Below are positions 24,004 to 31,645 of a stretch of 46,523 bases of DNA, in pieces; the stretch's first letter is position 1, and the number at the start of each line of letters is the position of its first letter. A program made the position numbers and the translations under genes. The notes beneath the pieces are model-generated. The model did not search any database and was not told the DNA's origin. It saw nothing but the letters and a program-made list of their open reading frames with translations. The stretch is from a virus: the IMG/VR virus record IMGVR_UViG_3300023178_000083, positions 1 through 46,523 of that record; one strand, written 5' to 3'.

Positions 24004-25021
24004 TTATTTAGTAACCGGTGGACTCGGTTTTATCGGGTCTCATCTGGTGGAGGAGTTATTGAAAGATGAAAACAACAGAGTCTGGGTCATCGACGACGGA
24101 TCCAACGCATGCTGGAACCCAAGAAGAGGAAGACTCGATGCAGACGAACACATCCGAGAGCTTTTGGTCCAACTTATGGGAGCTTACGAAGTTGAGCATG
24201 ACAGTCGTAATCCTCGGTTGGTTTGTATTAGCGGTGATTGTGCCCATTCTAACATCCTTGATCTCATTCGGCATGCTCGGTTTACTTGTGTGTTTCATCT
24301 GGCTGGGTCTTGTAGTGTAGCTGGCTCTATTAACGAGCCACTCGATTATCTTGAGCAGAACATGGCGAAAACATTGAAGATAGCGAAGGCATGTGCAGAA
24401 GGACATACGAGATTAATTTATTCTTCGTCGGCAGCAGTTTATGGAAATCTGGATACAGCCTTGCCAATCTGCGAATCTACATCGATGTACCCGATTAATC
24501 CGTATGGTGCATCGAAGATGTCATCTGAAAATTGGTTTCGCATCTATAAAGACCTGTACGGCTTAGATTACGTATGTCTTCGATATTTCAATGTGTATGG
24601 ACCTAGACAGAGAGCAGGTTCTCCGTACTCAGGTGTCATCGCTAATTGGGTACATTCTTTATGGATGAAGAAGCCTTTGATCGTCTATGGCGATGGAGAA
24701 CAAACAAGAGATTTTGTTCATGTAAAAGATGTCGCTAGAGCGAACGTGAAAGCGATTCATGCTCCTACAACAAGGTTTCATACGTATAACGTTTCGGCCG
24801 AGGATAGAACATCGCTCAATACGATTATAGCAATGTTAGAGCAAATGACAAGACACACATTCTCGGTGAAATACGAAGATGCTCGTAAAGGCGAAGTCAA
24901 AGATTCTATTGGAAATAATGTTCGTGCTAAAGTTGCGTTAGAGTGGGAACCAGACATAACTCTTTATGGTGGTCTTCTGTCTTTACTCAAGTGGCGTGGC
25001 GTAGAATGTAAAATCGATTAA
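23996..25021 (+). CDS. NAD-dependent sugar-nucleotide epimerase/dehydratase
   Basis: 341-residue extended short-chain dehydrogenase of the GalE/WcaG type, which would epimerise or dehydrate an NDP-sugar. Features: VTGGLGFIGSHL (the NAD-binding GxxGxxG), FHLAGSCSV, the catalytic YSSSAAVYG with YGASK (YxxxK), RYFNVYGPRQ and DFVHVKDVARA. Residues 40-85 are longer than usual between strand 2 and strand 4. It may supply a sugar for DNA or virion glycosylation or alter host surface polysaccharide; no glycosyltransferase is seen here. CGGAGGAAGAAG lies upstream. Confidence 0.88.
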   Translation: MNNYLVTGGLGFIGSHLVEELLKDENNRVWVIDDGSNACWNPRRGRLDADEHIRELLVQLMGAYEVEHDSRNPRLVCISGDCAHSNILDLIRHARFTCVFHLAGSCSVAGSINEPLDYLEQNMAKTLKIAKACAEGHTRLIYSSSAAVYGNLDTALPICESTSMYPINPYGASKMSSENWFRIYKDLYGLDYVCLRYFNVYGPRQRAGSPYSGVIANWVHSLWMKKPLIVYGDGEQTRDFVHVKDVARANVKAIHAPTTRFHTYNVSAEDRTSLNTIIAMLEQMTRHTFSVKYEDARKGEVKDSIGNNVRAKVALEWEPDITLYGGLLSLLKWRGVECKID

Positions 25022-25034
25022 TGATGAGTACAAT
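25006..25034 (+). promoter_or_regulatory. Sigma70-like promoter for the DHH gene
   Basis: ATGTAA (25006-25011, inside the epimerase 3' end), 17 bp, TACAAT (25029-25034). Confidence 0.5.
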
Positions 25035-25064
25035 AATTACATTGTTCTTAAACGGAGATTTATT

Positions 25065-25943
25065 ATGATGGATCCACAATCAGTTAACGTAGTGATATAC
25101 CATGCGAATTGCAACGATGGTTTCGGCGCAGCTTACAGTGCTTGGAAGCTATTAGGTAATAGAGCCGAGTACCACGCAGCTTCACATGGTTCACCTCCTC
25201 CCGATGTATCTGGAAAGAGAGTTGTTATTCTTGATTTTTCGTATGACAATGCCACAACCAAAGCAATGATCGAACAAGCCGAAGAATTATGGGTGATTGA
25301 TCATCACAAATCAAACATGGTCGAACTCCACGACATTGGCAATACTCATTTTGACATGACCAAGTCAGGTGCGATGTTAGCGTGGGAGTTTTTTCACCCA
25401 GGCAAAGAGTCACCGAAGTTTATTCAATACATTCAAGATCGTGACCTATGGCAATGGGAACTTCCTTATTCGAAAGAGTTCTCCGCCGCATTCGACATGG
25501 TAGGATGGGACTTCGATGAGTACGAAAAGTTTGAAGACGATTCGGTATTCGATGATGCCGTAAAGAGAGGATCGTATATTCTTGCATATTCTAAGACTGT
25601 TATCAAGAAAGTGTGTGACAAAGCTTCCAAAAGAAAATATGGCGAGTTTGACGTGATGGTCGTAAACTCCTCTCACTGGATGTCCGAGATTGGTGCGTCA
25701 CTTGCGAAAGATTGTGATTTTGCTATGATCTGGTACTATGACCACGATAACTGTAATTATAAATGTTCTCTTCGTGCTTTTCATGACAAAATGGATGTAT
25801 CTGAGATCTCTAAACAATTTGGCGGCGGTGGACATAGGAAAGCTGCAGGTTTCGTGTTACCAAATGACATCCACCCGGACTCGATCTTTACGAAAGAAGA
25901 AGACCAACAATCTATTGATGAGGATCACTTTGGAACAGACTAG
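25065..25943 (+). CDS. DHH/DHHA1 phosphoesterase
   Basis: 292 residues of the DHH superfamily (RecJ/NrnA/Pde type), Mn-dependent hydrolases of short oligonucleotides, cyclic dinucleotides or similar. HANCNDGFGAA (motif I), VVILDFSY (motif II), VIDHHKSN (the DHH triad) and the DHHA1 motif GGGGHRKAAGF are all intact. Length suits NrnA-like enzymes more than RecJ. It could recycle RNA/DNA fragments or degrade host signalling nucleotides; the substrate cannot be told. CGGAGATTTATT precedes the ATG pair. Confidence 0.82.
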   Translation: MMDPQSVNVVIYHANCNDGFGAAYSAWKLLGNRAEYHAASHGSPPPDVSGKRVVILDFSYDNATTKAMIEQAEELWVIDHHKSNMVELHDIGNTHFDMTKSGAMLAWEFFHPGKESPKFIQYIQDRDLWQWELPYSKEFSAAFDMVGWDFDEYEKFEDDSVFDDAVKRGSYILAYSKTVIKKVCDKASKRKYGEFDVMVVNSSHWMSEIGASLAKDCDFAMIWYYDHDNCNYKCSLRAFHDKMDVSEISKQFGGGGHRKAAGFVLPNDIHPDSIFTKEEDQQSIDEDHFGTD

Positions 25944-26349
25944 ACCAAACTGGGATGAGATATGGATGGACTTCGCTGGCAACATAGCTAGACGAAGTCC
26001 AGATCCTAATTTCAAAGTGGGTTGCTGTATCGTATCTCAGGATAATTGCCAAGTACTTGCCATAGGCTACAATGGTGATCATAAAGGCGGCTCAAACCGT
26101 CGAGAATCGATGGAGCCTGGGTGTTCCGGGTTTATACACGCAGAAATAAATGCATTGATCAAACTCGATTATAATAACCCTAAGAAGAAGACACTGTATA
26201 TCACGTTGTCTCCATGCCCTCAGTGTGCGAAAGCTATTATTAACGGAGGCATCGACAAAGTCGTATACAGAGACATATATAGAGATACCTCAGGAATAGA
26301 ACTGCTTCGTGAACATAAAATTGAGACAATTCACTACAGTTCGTTATAA
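25918..26349 (+). CDS. dCMP deaminase-like zinc enzyme
   Basis: Deaminates dCMP to dUMP, the ThyX substrate. 143 residues from ATG 25918, overlapping the DHH gene by 26 bases; a TTG at 25930 is an alternative start. Motifs: FIHAEINAL (His and catalytic Glu) and LSPCPQCAKAI (PCxxC zinc ligands), with WMDFAGNIARRSPDPNFKVGCCIV at the N-terminus as in dCMP deaminases. The frame is open further upstream, but that part lies in the DHH gene and has no good start. If the enzyme at 21989 uses dCMP, the two would compete for it. Confidence 0.85.
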   Translation: MRITLEQTRPNWDEIWMDFAGNIARRSPDPNFKVGCCIVSQDNCQVLAIGYNGDHKGGSNRRESMEPGCSGFIHAEINALIKLDYNNPKKKTLYITLSPCPQCAKAIINGGIDKVVYRDIYRDTSGIELLREHKIETIHYSSL

Positions 26350-26350
26350 T
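26321..26350 (+). promoter_or_regulatory. Sigma70-like promoter at the head of the 26-36 kb block
   Basis: TTGAGA (26321-26326), 18 bp, TATAAT (26345-26350). It overlaps the end of the deaminase gene and precedes the long block of candidate virion proteins. Confidence 0.55.
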
Positions 26351-26373
26351 TATCTGTTGTTGGAGTTTGTCTT

Positions 26374-27870
26374 ATGTTAATTAGTCGCATACATCGAAGT
26401 ATGAATAGAGTCTTAGAGGGCATTGATAGATGCGATCCACAATTAATTTTGGAAGCTTCAAAAGAGTTCGAAGGGGCCGCAGAAGAATTAAAGAAAAATA
26501 TGGAAGCATTCGTTAATCTCGGAAAACCTTTCATACCGATGTCTGCTTTCTTTAGTATGATCGACGTTTGGTTGGATGATCTTAAGAAAGTAGACATGTC
26601 AAAAATCAGTGATGAGTATAGTTTCAAAGATCACGTAAAGATGTTGAAAAGTCAAGAAGATGAATCACCCGAGCGTGCTATCTCGAAAGCAGCTACTGAG
26701 TATCCTATATACGTCAATGCATTGAAGAACGGGATCATGGCAATCGCGAAATGGGCGGAACAATTCCCAGAAGTGTTCTCCGTTGGGAAGAATGGCATCG
26801 TATTTCAAAAACAATTTGGAGACATCGTATCTGCGAAGAATCCGGAACTAAAGATAAAGGACATGTGTGGTGCCGACCAAATCGGTATTCTCAAAGCGAT
26901 GTCTGCTGCTGCAAATGAGGAAGAAATAAAAGAGACTTTCAAAAGCATTTGGCTACCCGAAGGTACCGAAGCAGAAAAGGAAGATGAAGCATGGACCAAG
27001 TTCACGGGTGGATTCGAAAAATTAGGCCAAGCAGGCAAAGCAGCGTATGATACCGCGAAGAAAGAGATTAATGATACGGAACCTCCTGACGAAGTTAAGA
27101 GTGCAGGAAATAAGAGTGGTGGTTTTCTAAAATCACTTCTGTCAAGTGTAATTGGAGAAGGTCTCGATGACAAGATGGATATTTCCCTTGTGACAGAACA
27201 GCTTCTTGGCCAGCAGCTCGAAGGTGACCAAGGCCTGTTCGCTTTGACATTTCCGGAACTGCAGGAGCTCATCACCAAAGTTTTAGAGTTCGTCGGTGCA
27301 GCATCTGCGAAATCCGCTGCAGCTCTTCAGGCTGTCAACAAACAGACGGAAGAAACGATGCAACCAGAGGAGAATCAGGGGAAACTTTGGGATCTTTTCA
27401 ACGATTCAGAACTCAAGATGGGAAAAGACGATATCGCATTGGTCGGTGCTGCGCTCGAGGAAGTTGGTTGGGACAAAAATAAAGATTGGAACTCATTGGA
27501 CAAGACAAAAGTGAAAGAATCCTTGATGAAAGTCTTCAAAAATGACGAAGCAAAGACGAAAGCTGTGATGGAAGAACTGTACGGACCAGAAGAAAACGAA
27601 TCAGTCGAAGAGCTACAGGATTATGTATCAGATATAGATGCATCCGATGATGTAGAGACTGCACTTCAAAAGCTGATAGATAGAATGGATTCTAACAAGG
27701 AAAAATACGAAGACATGTCCGAGCAAGAAATCGAAGAGGTCGTCGAAGAAGCTCTTCCAGATGAGGATGTTCCGGAGGAGATTGCGTCTCGGTTTTGGAA
27801 TGCTTTCGGAGACACTAATGAAAACCTTTATCGTCGATGGGGACGAATTGCAGGTATCTTAAAAGATTAA
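26374..27870 (+). CDS. Large acidic helical protein with the C-terminal LAG motif
   Basis: 498 residues, almost wholly helical and acidic, with Glu/Asp-rich stretches (ESVEELQDYVSDIDASDD, EQEIEEVVEEALPDEDV). It ends NENLYRRWGRIAGILKD, a motif shared with the proteins at 34364 and 35600. No enzyme motif is visible. Its composition resembles phage scaffold or prohead-core proteins; I infer a virion-assembly role from this, from the shared C-terminus and from the neighbours. Confidence 0.7.
   Translation: MLISRIHRSMNRVLEGIDRCDPQLILEASKEFEGAAEELKKNMEAFVNLGKPFIPMSAFFSMIDVWLDDLKKVDMSKISDEYSFKDHVKMLKSQEDESPERAISKAATEYPIYVNALKNGIMAIAKWAEQFPEVFSVGKNGIVFQKQFGDIVSAKNPELKIKDMCGADQIGILKAMSAAANEEEIKETFKSIWLPEGTEAEKEDEAWTKFTGGFEKLGQAGKAAYDTAKKEINDTEPPDEVKSAGNKSGGFLKSLLSSVIGEGLDDKMDISLVTEQLLGQQLEGDQGLFALTFPELQELITKVLEFVGAASAKSAAALQAVNKQTEETMQPEENQGKLWDLFNDSELKMGKDDIALVGAALEEVGWDKNKDWNSLDKTKVKESLMKVFKNDEAKTKAVMEELYGPEENESVEELQDYVSDIDASDDVETALQKLIDRMDSNKEKYEDMSEQEIEEVVEEALPDEDVPEEIASRFWNAFGDTNENLYRRWGRIAGILKD
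27817..27867 (+). repeat. C-terminal RW-LAG motif, copy 1
   Basis: Encodes NENLYRRWGRIAGILKD at the extreme C-terminus. Compare 35540-35593 and 36383-36433. Confidence 0.65.
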
Positions 27871-27892
27871 TTAAAGTATAATGGAGTATATG

Positions 27893-28372
27893 ATGAAACG
27901 TAATGAACGAAGAATGGTGCAACTAATAAAAGAGGAATACTCTCGTCGTATCCTTGAGTTGTTTAGAGAAAATGTCAAAGACATTTTCGAAGCCGACATG
28001 TTCGATAAAGAAGGGAATCAACTTCTTTCTCAGGGTTTGAAAGTGCGACACAAAGGAAGTGGCTACGAATACACAGTTGACCATGTTGAAGGCGATGGGG
28101 AAAATGCAACAGTGTTTCTTCGACATCCGGAGGCGCCTCGATTCAAGCCCGGCTCTAGCGAGGCGCAATTGACCGAAGCTGACGAAGATGAAGAATCACG
28201 TATATCTGTGGATCAAGTGGATCTTGCAAAAGTATCTGATGACGAAACGCTGGACATGCAAGTTGCTGCCGATTCGACACAAGATCCGATGGATACGATG
28301 AAGCAGATGGGAAAAGGTTCTCTCCTCAAGATTACGAAATCAGAATTTGAAAAAGAATACGAGGTGAAATAA
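27893..28372 (+). CDS. Small acidic protein with a divergent tag
   Basis: 159 residues from the ATG at 27893; ATGs at 27881 and 27890 are closer to TGGAG (27882-27886) or overlap it. The N-terminus MKRNERRMVQLIKEEYSRR resembles the long-form tag (shared [RK]-E-E-Y-S-R) and contains I-K-E and I-L-E sites; another, I-F-E before Ala, follows at FEADMF. The middle (GLKVRHKGSGYEYTVDHVEGDGENATVFLR) looks like a small beta barrel. TATAAT at 27875 may serve as a -10. No known family. Confidence 0.65.
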   Translation: MKRNERRMVQLIKEEYSRRILELFRENVKDIFEADMFDKEGNQLLSQGLKVRHKGSGYEYTVDHVEGDGENATVFLRHPEAPRFKPGSSEAQLTEADEDEESRISVDQVDLAKVSDDETLDMQVAADSTQDPMDTMKQMGKGSLLKITKSEFEKEYEVK

Positions 28373-29049
28373 TGAACGACAAAACTTTGAAAGAAATAAT
28401 TCAAGAAGAACTTGGACTTAAGAAACAATCTTTGAAAGAAAGTTATGTGACTCAAGCGAAGAAATACGACCTTTCCACAGAGCTTCTTTCTGACAAGAAC
28501 AAAGCAGCGCACCAGGAGCTCCTTGAGAAATACGTAGAGTCTTTGAATGAAGTGAGTACAAAACTCGATACTGCCGACCTTGAGGCGGCCAATCCAAATT
28601 TTTGTGATTTTCGTAGTCTTAAAATTGACGAAGTTTACAATATGAATGCAGCTTACTTGCATGCGTTGTTTTTCGAGAACATCTCAGATCAAAGATCTAT
28701 TATCACGATGGACTCGATGGCATTTATGAGATTGGAAAGAGATTTCGGATCATTCGATAAATGGCAAAAGGAATTTGTTGCTTGTGCATTAAGTGCGAGG
28801 AACGGATGGGCTGTGACTGTATTCTCTCACATGCTTAAAAGATACATCAACGTTGTTGTCGATTTACATTCGCAACAAATTCCTATTGGGTGCACCCCAA
28901 TCATCGTTATGGATTGCTGGGAACATAGTTACTATCGTGACTATCTTTCAGATCGAAAGACATACGTATATGGCATGATGAAAGAATTCGATTGGAATCA
29001 AATCGAAGAAAGATTCAAGAAAGCCGAGAAGATCGCTAAAATCGTATAG
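28372..29049 (+). CDS. Fe/Mn superoxide dismutase-like protein with N-terminal leader
   Basis: 225 residues. After a helical leader (MNDKTLKEIIQEELGLKKQ, with I-Q-E and L-K-E sites) comes a clear Fe/Mn SOD fold. The four metal ligands by position are His47 (AAHQELLEKYVESLN), His97 (NAAYLHALFFENI), Asp181 and His185 (IVMDCWEHSYYRDY, the DxWEHxYY signature). Ligand spacings match bacterial SodB. FGSFDKWQKEF and the SARNGWAV block are also present. It would convert superoxide to peroxide and oxygen if active; some usual active-site residues such as the NHxxYW context are altered, so activity is not certain. Its position among candidate virion proteins suggests packaging. Confidence 0.8.
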   Translation: MNDKTLKEIIQEELGLKKQSLKESYVTQAKKYDLSTELLSDKNKAAHQELLEKYVESLNEVSTKLDTADLEAANPNFCDFRSLKIDEVYNMNAAYLHALFFENISDQRSIITMDSMAFMRLERDFGSFDKWQKEFVACALSARNGWAVTVFSHMLKRYINVVVDLHSQQIPIGCTPIIVMDCWEHSYYRDYLSDRKTYVYGMMKEFDWNQIEERFKKAEKIAKIV

Positions 29050-29059
29050 GAGAAAAACA

Positions 29060-29845
29060 ATGGATTGGGAATTGCGCAGATTATTGGAACATGCCGGCAT
29101 ACTTCGTAGAGGTACTCCTGCACGATTACTTCTAGAAGAAGAAGACGATGATGCAGGAGGAGATGATCTCGGAGGAGACGACGATCCATTCGGTGGTGGA
29201 GATGACTCCGATCCTTTTGGAGACGATGGTGGAGACGATGCTGAAGGTGACGGTGACGGAGAATCTAATAGAGAGCCTCCTGAAGAATTGTCTCCAGAAG
29301 ACATTGGAAATTACGGTTCTCCTCGATTCTTAGATATGGAAATGAATCTTAAGAACATGTACAACAATTCTGTCACGTCAGCGTCGGCTGGTGCACAACA
29401 TCTGGAAGTGTATCCCGGACAAGCGATGCAAGAAGAGCCAGATGATACTCCTGCCAAAAGTGAAGAACCAGAAGATGACGAAAAGAACGAATCATTTTAC
29501 CGATATGGGAATCGTAGGGATAAATGGCTAATTGCTGAAGCCAATCGTTTACTTTTAGAAGCAGAAGACGAAGGCAGCGCGGCAGACGAATTTGACATGG
29601 AAAGATTCGCAACAGAATTAGCAAATTATTTGGATACTGTCACACAGACGCAGGATGTCGAAGCAGGTATCTTTAATGCTGCAAGACAGATGATCTTAAA
29701 TAACCACGGGCCTGAGACTGAAAAAGAGTTCACGGCCATGTTAGACTCGGTTTCAGATGGAAAGTGGAGTTTTATCGAAGATGGTTTTGATGACACACCA
29801 GAGACCCCCGTGGCTGTGGGTGCATCTGGTGATGGTGGAGCGTAA
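29060..29845 (+). CDS. Very acidic, disordered protein with LxE sites
   Basis: 261 residues. A short basic leader (MDWELRRLLEHAGILRRG) ends at RLLLEE, then about 45 residues are nearly all Asp, Gly, Glu and Ser. Residues 140-170 hold NESFYRYGNRRDKW, related to the LAG-motif region, followed by WLIAEANRLLLEAED, which contains I-A-E|A, the same cleavage context as in the T4 internal-protein leader, and L-L-E|A. Likely a core or internal head protein; the acidic part may mimic DNA. AGGAGAAAAACA precedes the ATG. Confidence 0.7.
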   Translation: MDWELRRLLEHAGILRRGTPARLLLEEEDDDAGGDDLGGDDDPFGGGDDSDPFGDDGGDDAEGDGDGESNREPPEELSPEDIGNYGSPRFLDMEMNLKNMYNNSVTSASAGAQHLEVYPGQAMQEEPDDTPAKSEEPEDDEKNESFYRYGNRRDKWLIAEANRLLLEAEDEGSAADEFDMERFATELANYLDTVTQTQDVEAGIFNAARQMILNNHGPETEKEFTAMLDSVSDGKWSFIEDGFDDTPETPVAVGASGDGGA

Positions 29846-30148
29846 ATGAGTGATGCGAAAAGAAAATACTACACAGAGAAATCAATCCATATTAAAACGA
29901 CACTTGCGCAGCATGCGGCTCTCAAGAAGCGTTTGGCAGATTATGGATTGGCTATGCGTGAAGTATTATCAGAATGCATTGAGCGTATCTGTGATCCAAA
30001 CAACGAATACATGCAGGAGTTATTAAATGAGTGCGTCGAAAACAAACTTCTTCCAAGGAATCGTATCACTCTTGACGGAGATGTCGAAAACCTTTACAAG
30101 CTTATCGAAGAGAGTCGAGAAGAACGAAGAGAAACTCCAGAAGACTGA
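29846..30148 (+). CDS. Small helical protein, unknown
   Basis: 100 residues, starting right after the previous stop with GTGGAGCGTAA. KYYTEKSIHIKTTLAQHAALKKRLADYGL followed by MREVLSECIERI suggests a ribbon-helix-helix-like or helical-hairpin protein. No firm family. (Motif given in parts; helix boundaries are by eye.) Its 3' third overlaps the next gene by 122 bases. Confidence 0.6.
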   Translation: MSDAKRKYYTEKSIHIKTTLAQHAALKKRLADYGLAMREVLSECIERICDPNNEYMQELLNECVENKLLPRNRITLDGDVENLYKLIEESREERRETPED

Positions 30149-30344
30149 AGCTCAACTGGACATCATAATTAAACAGCACGTCGATCTCGTTAAGCAGATC
30201 AAAATGATCAGTATGTTACAGACTGACATTGCAAATCAAATCCTACAACAACACGAATCAGTCGAAGAATTATACAAAGCACTAGGACTCAAAAAAGATC
30301 TTTCGTATTATTCGTTTGACTTGATGAATCAAGAGGAGCACTAA
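30027..30344 (+). CDS. Coiled-coil protein, unknown
   Basis: 105 residues. ATG 30027 has CAGGAG eight bases upstream, so the unusually long overlap with the 29846 frame seems real. Residues 20-75 form a coiled coil (LSKRVEKNEEKLQKTEAQ, LDIIIKQHVDLVKQI). It is followed at once by the candidate holin, so a spanin-like or holin-partner role is possible but unproven. Confidence 0.6.
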   Translation: MSASKTNFFQGIVSLLTEMSKTFTSLSKRVEKNEEKLQKTEAQLDIIIKQHVDLVKQIKMISMLQTDIANQILQQHESVEELYKALGLKKDLSYYSFDLMNQEEH

Positions 30345-30345
30345 A

Positions 30346-30576
30346 ATGGAAAAACACGAACATACCAACGAATGCTGTATACAGCATCTTAAAGAACAAC
30401 AAGGTTTTGTCGACAAAGTTCTGGAGAAGACAGTATCTAGAAAATTATTAGTCTTTGTGACGGCCACTACGCTTATGTGGTTTGGTTTAGATTCAGACAC
30501 ATGGGCCATGATCGCAGCGATGTATATCGGTGGTCAGTCAGTCATCGACGTTGCTAAAGTCTGGAAGGGGATGTAA
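30346..30576 (+). CDS. Small membrane protein, candidate holin
   Basis: 76 residues: a polar N-terminus with His and two Cys (HEHTNECCIQHLKEQQ), a hydrophobic segment (RKLLVFVTATTLMWFG), a short turn (LDSDTW) and a second segment (AMIAAMYIGGQSVIDVAKVW). The RK-xxVF...W..IA..YIGGQ..VD.. pattern recalls small phage membrane proteins often labelled holins. It lies far from the endolysin at 9158. Confidence 0.5.
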   Translation: MEKHEHTNECCIQHLKEQQGFVDKVLEKTVSRKLLVFVTATTLMWFGLDSDTWAMIAAMYIGGQSVIDVAKVWKGM

Positions 30577-30578
30577 AT

Positions 30579-31319
30579 ATGAGCACAATGCCTCCAGCAG
30601 AAAAAGAATATATACTGAATGCCATGCCCGGTTTTGACGATCATCTCTTAAAAGTATTATGGGAAACGATGACCAAGAATGGAGGGCTACAAACGATGGA
30701 CCCTGATGTTCTGAAAGCATTCTACGATGAGTTCGAAAAAAGACCCGGGTTACTCGAATCAATGGCGAACGAATCGAAAAGGAGAAACAAAATGAAATTA
30801 ACAGAATCACAATTACGAAAAGCTATTCGAAAAACAATCGTTGAAGCAAATAATGACCGACATAATCACGTTCACAACGGAATACAGTTGCAGCATGGAG
30901 ATTTGGATTCAGCAGATACAGATTTCCACGATTACGGCGCCGTTTCACATAGGATGATCTCGAACGGTGTTTGGCCAAAAATGTCGACAGAGCTGAAAAA
31001 TGCCGGTGATTGGCAATTTTACGATTGTGGCGACGGATACAGATTTATTCACCATTGCATGGCATGCAAAGACGAAGAGGGTCGAATCATGATGGCTATC
31101 TTCTGCAGAGATAGACAAAATTCTTCTAATGCGACTGCAACGTCTTATGATTGTTATGTTTTAGACTGCGTTCTCATCGAAGAAAAGGGAAAAGGTAAAG
31201 ATCCAAGTTCTTGGTGGTCAGATTTTGCTCCTAAAGGCGAATACTGTGTGAACACTCGGCAGATTGTAGATACATTAGAAGAAGCGTACGATCAATACAT
31301 AGCAAGGTGGGTAGAATAA
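30579..31319 (+). CDS. Helical domain fused to an internal tag and a C-domain
   Basis: 246 residues. Residues 1-70 are a helical domain (YILNAMPGFDDHLLKVLWE, DPDVLKAFYDEFEKRPGLLESM). At residue 72 a complete short tag starts (MKLTESQLRKAIR, then KTIVEA), then an alpha/beta domain with WQFYDCGDGYRFIHHCMACKDEEG. As at 7549, the linker codes for a strong ribosome binding site just before the internal ATG. No family recognised. Confidence 0.7.
   Translation: MSTMPPAEKEYILNAMPGFDDHLLKVLWETMTKNGGLQTMDPDVLKAFYDEFEKRPGLLESMANESKRRNKMKLTESQLRKAIRKTIVEANNDRHNHVHNGIQLQHGDLDSADTDFHDYGAVSHRMISNGVWPKMSTELKNAGDWQFYDCGDGYRFIHHCMACKDEEGRIMMAIFCRDRQNSSNATATSYDCYVLDCVLIEEKGKGKDPSSWWSDFAPKGEYCVNTRQIVDTLEEAYDQYIARWVE
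30792..31319 (+). CDS. Internal-start tagged protein
   Basis: ATG 30792 follows AAAAGGAGAAACAAA and opens a 175-residue product that begins with the short tag; I-V-E falls at residues 16-18 before Ala19. This is the second in-frame tag cassette in the window. Either the full-length fusion, this shorter form, or both may be made. Confidence 0.55.
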   Translation: MKLTESQLRKAIRKTIVEANNDRHNHVHNGIQLQHGDLDSADTDFHDYGAVSHRMISNGVWPKMSTELKNAGDWQFYDCGDGYRFIHHCMACKDEEGRIMMAIFCRDRQNSSNATATSYDCYVLDCVLIEEKGKGKDPSSWWSDFAPKGEYCVNTRQIVDTLEEAYDQYIARWVE

Positions 31320-31645
31320 TGAAACTAACAGAATCACATTTGCGACGGGCCATTCGAAAGAGTATACTCGAAATGAGTACTTCGGGCATTCAATTAACTC
31401 GAAAAGAAAGAGAATTGGAAGAGAAAGCAGGTGCAATGATGGCGGATGTCGCGAGCAATCCACAGCTTGCTGCTCGAAACCTCACAAATGATTTCCGTTG
31501 GGGAGATTCTCGTCACTTGGAAACTTGGATGGAAAAATGTGATCAAGGATACGTTTGTTCGAACCCAGAAATTGATGCTGTACTTAAAGCAGCGTATGAA
31601 ATAATGTGGAAAGAAGGCAGAATCGACAACATAAGAGGACTATAA
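31319..31645 (+). CDS. Tagged small protein
   Basis: 108 residues; ATG in a TAATG overlap with the preceding stop (the frame is open from a GTG at 31307, which is less likely). Tag MKLTESHLRRAIRKSILE ends with I-L-E at 16-18 before Met19. The mature part has a basic-acidic helix (LTRKERELEEKAG) and DFRWGDSRHLETWMEKCDQGY. No family recognised. Confidence 0.72.
   Translation: MKLTESHLRRAIRKSILEMSTSGIQLTRKERELEEKAGAMMADVASNPQLAARNLTNDFRWGDSRHLETWMEKCDQGYVCSNPEIDAVLKAAYEIMWKEGRIDNIRGL

Noticed and set aside
24066-24320. An 84-codon frame with two strong membrane segments inside the epimerase gene (+1 frame), holin-like.
   Set aside because: It has no ribosome binding site at a proper distance, the epimerase reading is continuous and recognisable across it, and hydrophobic shadow frames are common opposite such codons. 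Left out unless relatives conserve it.
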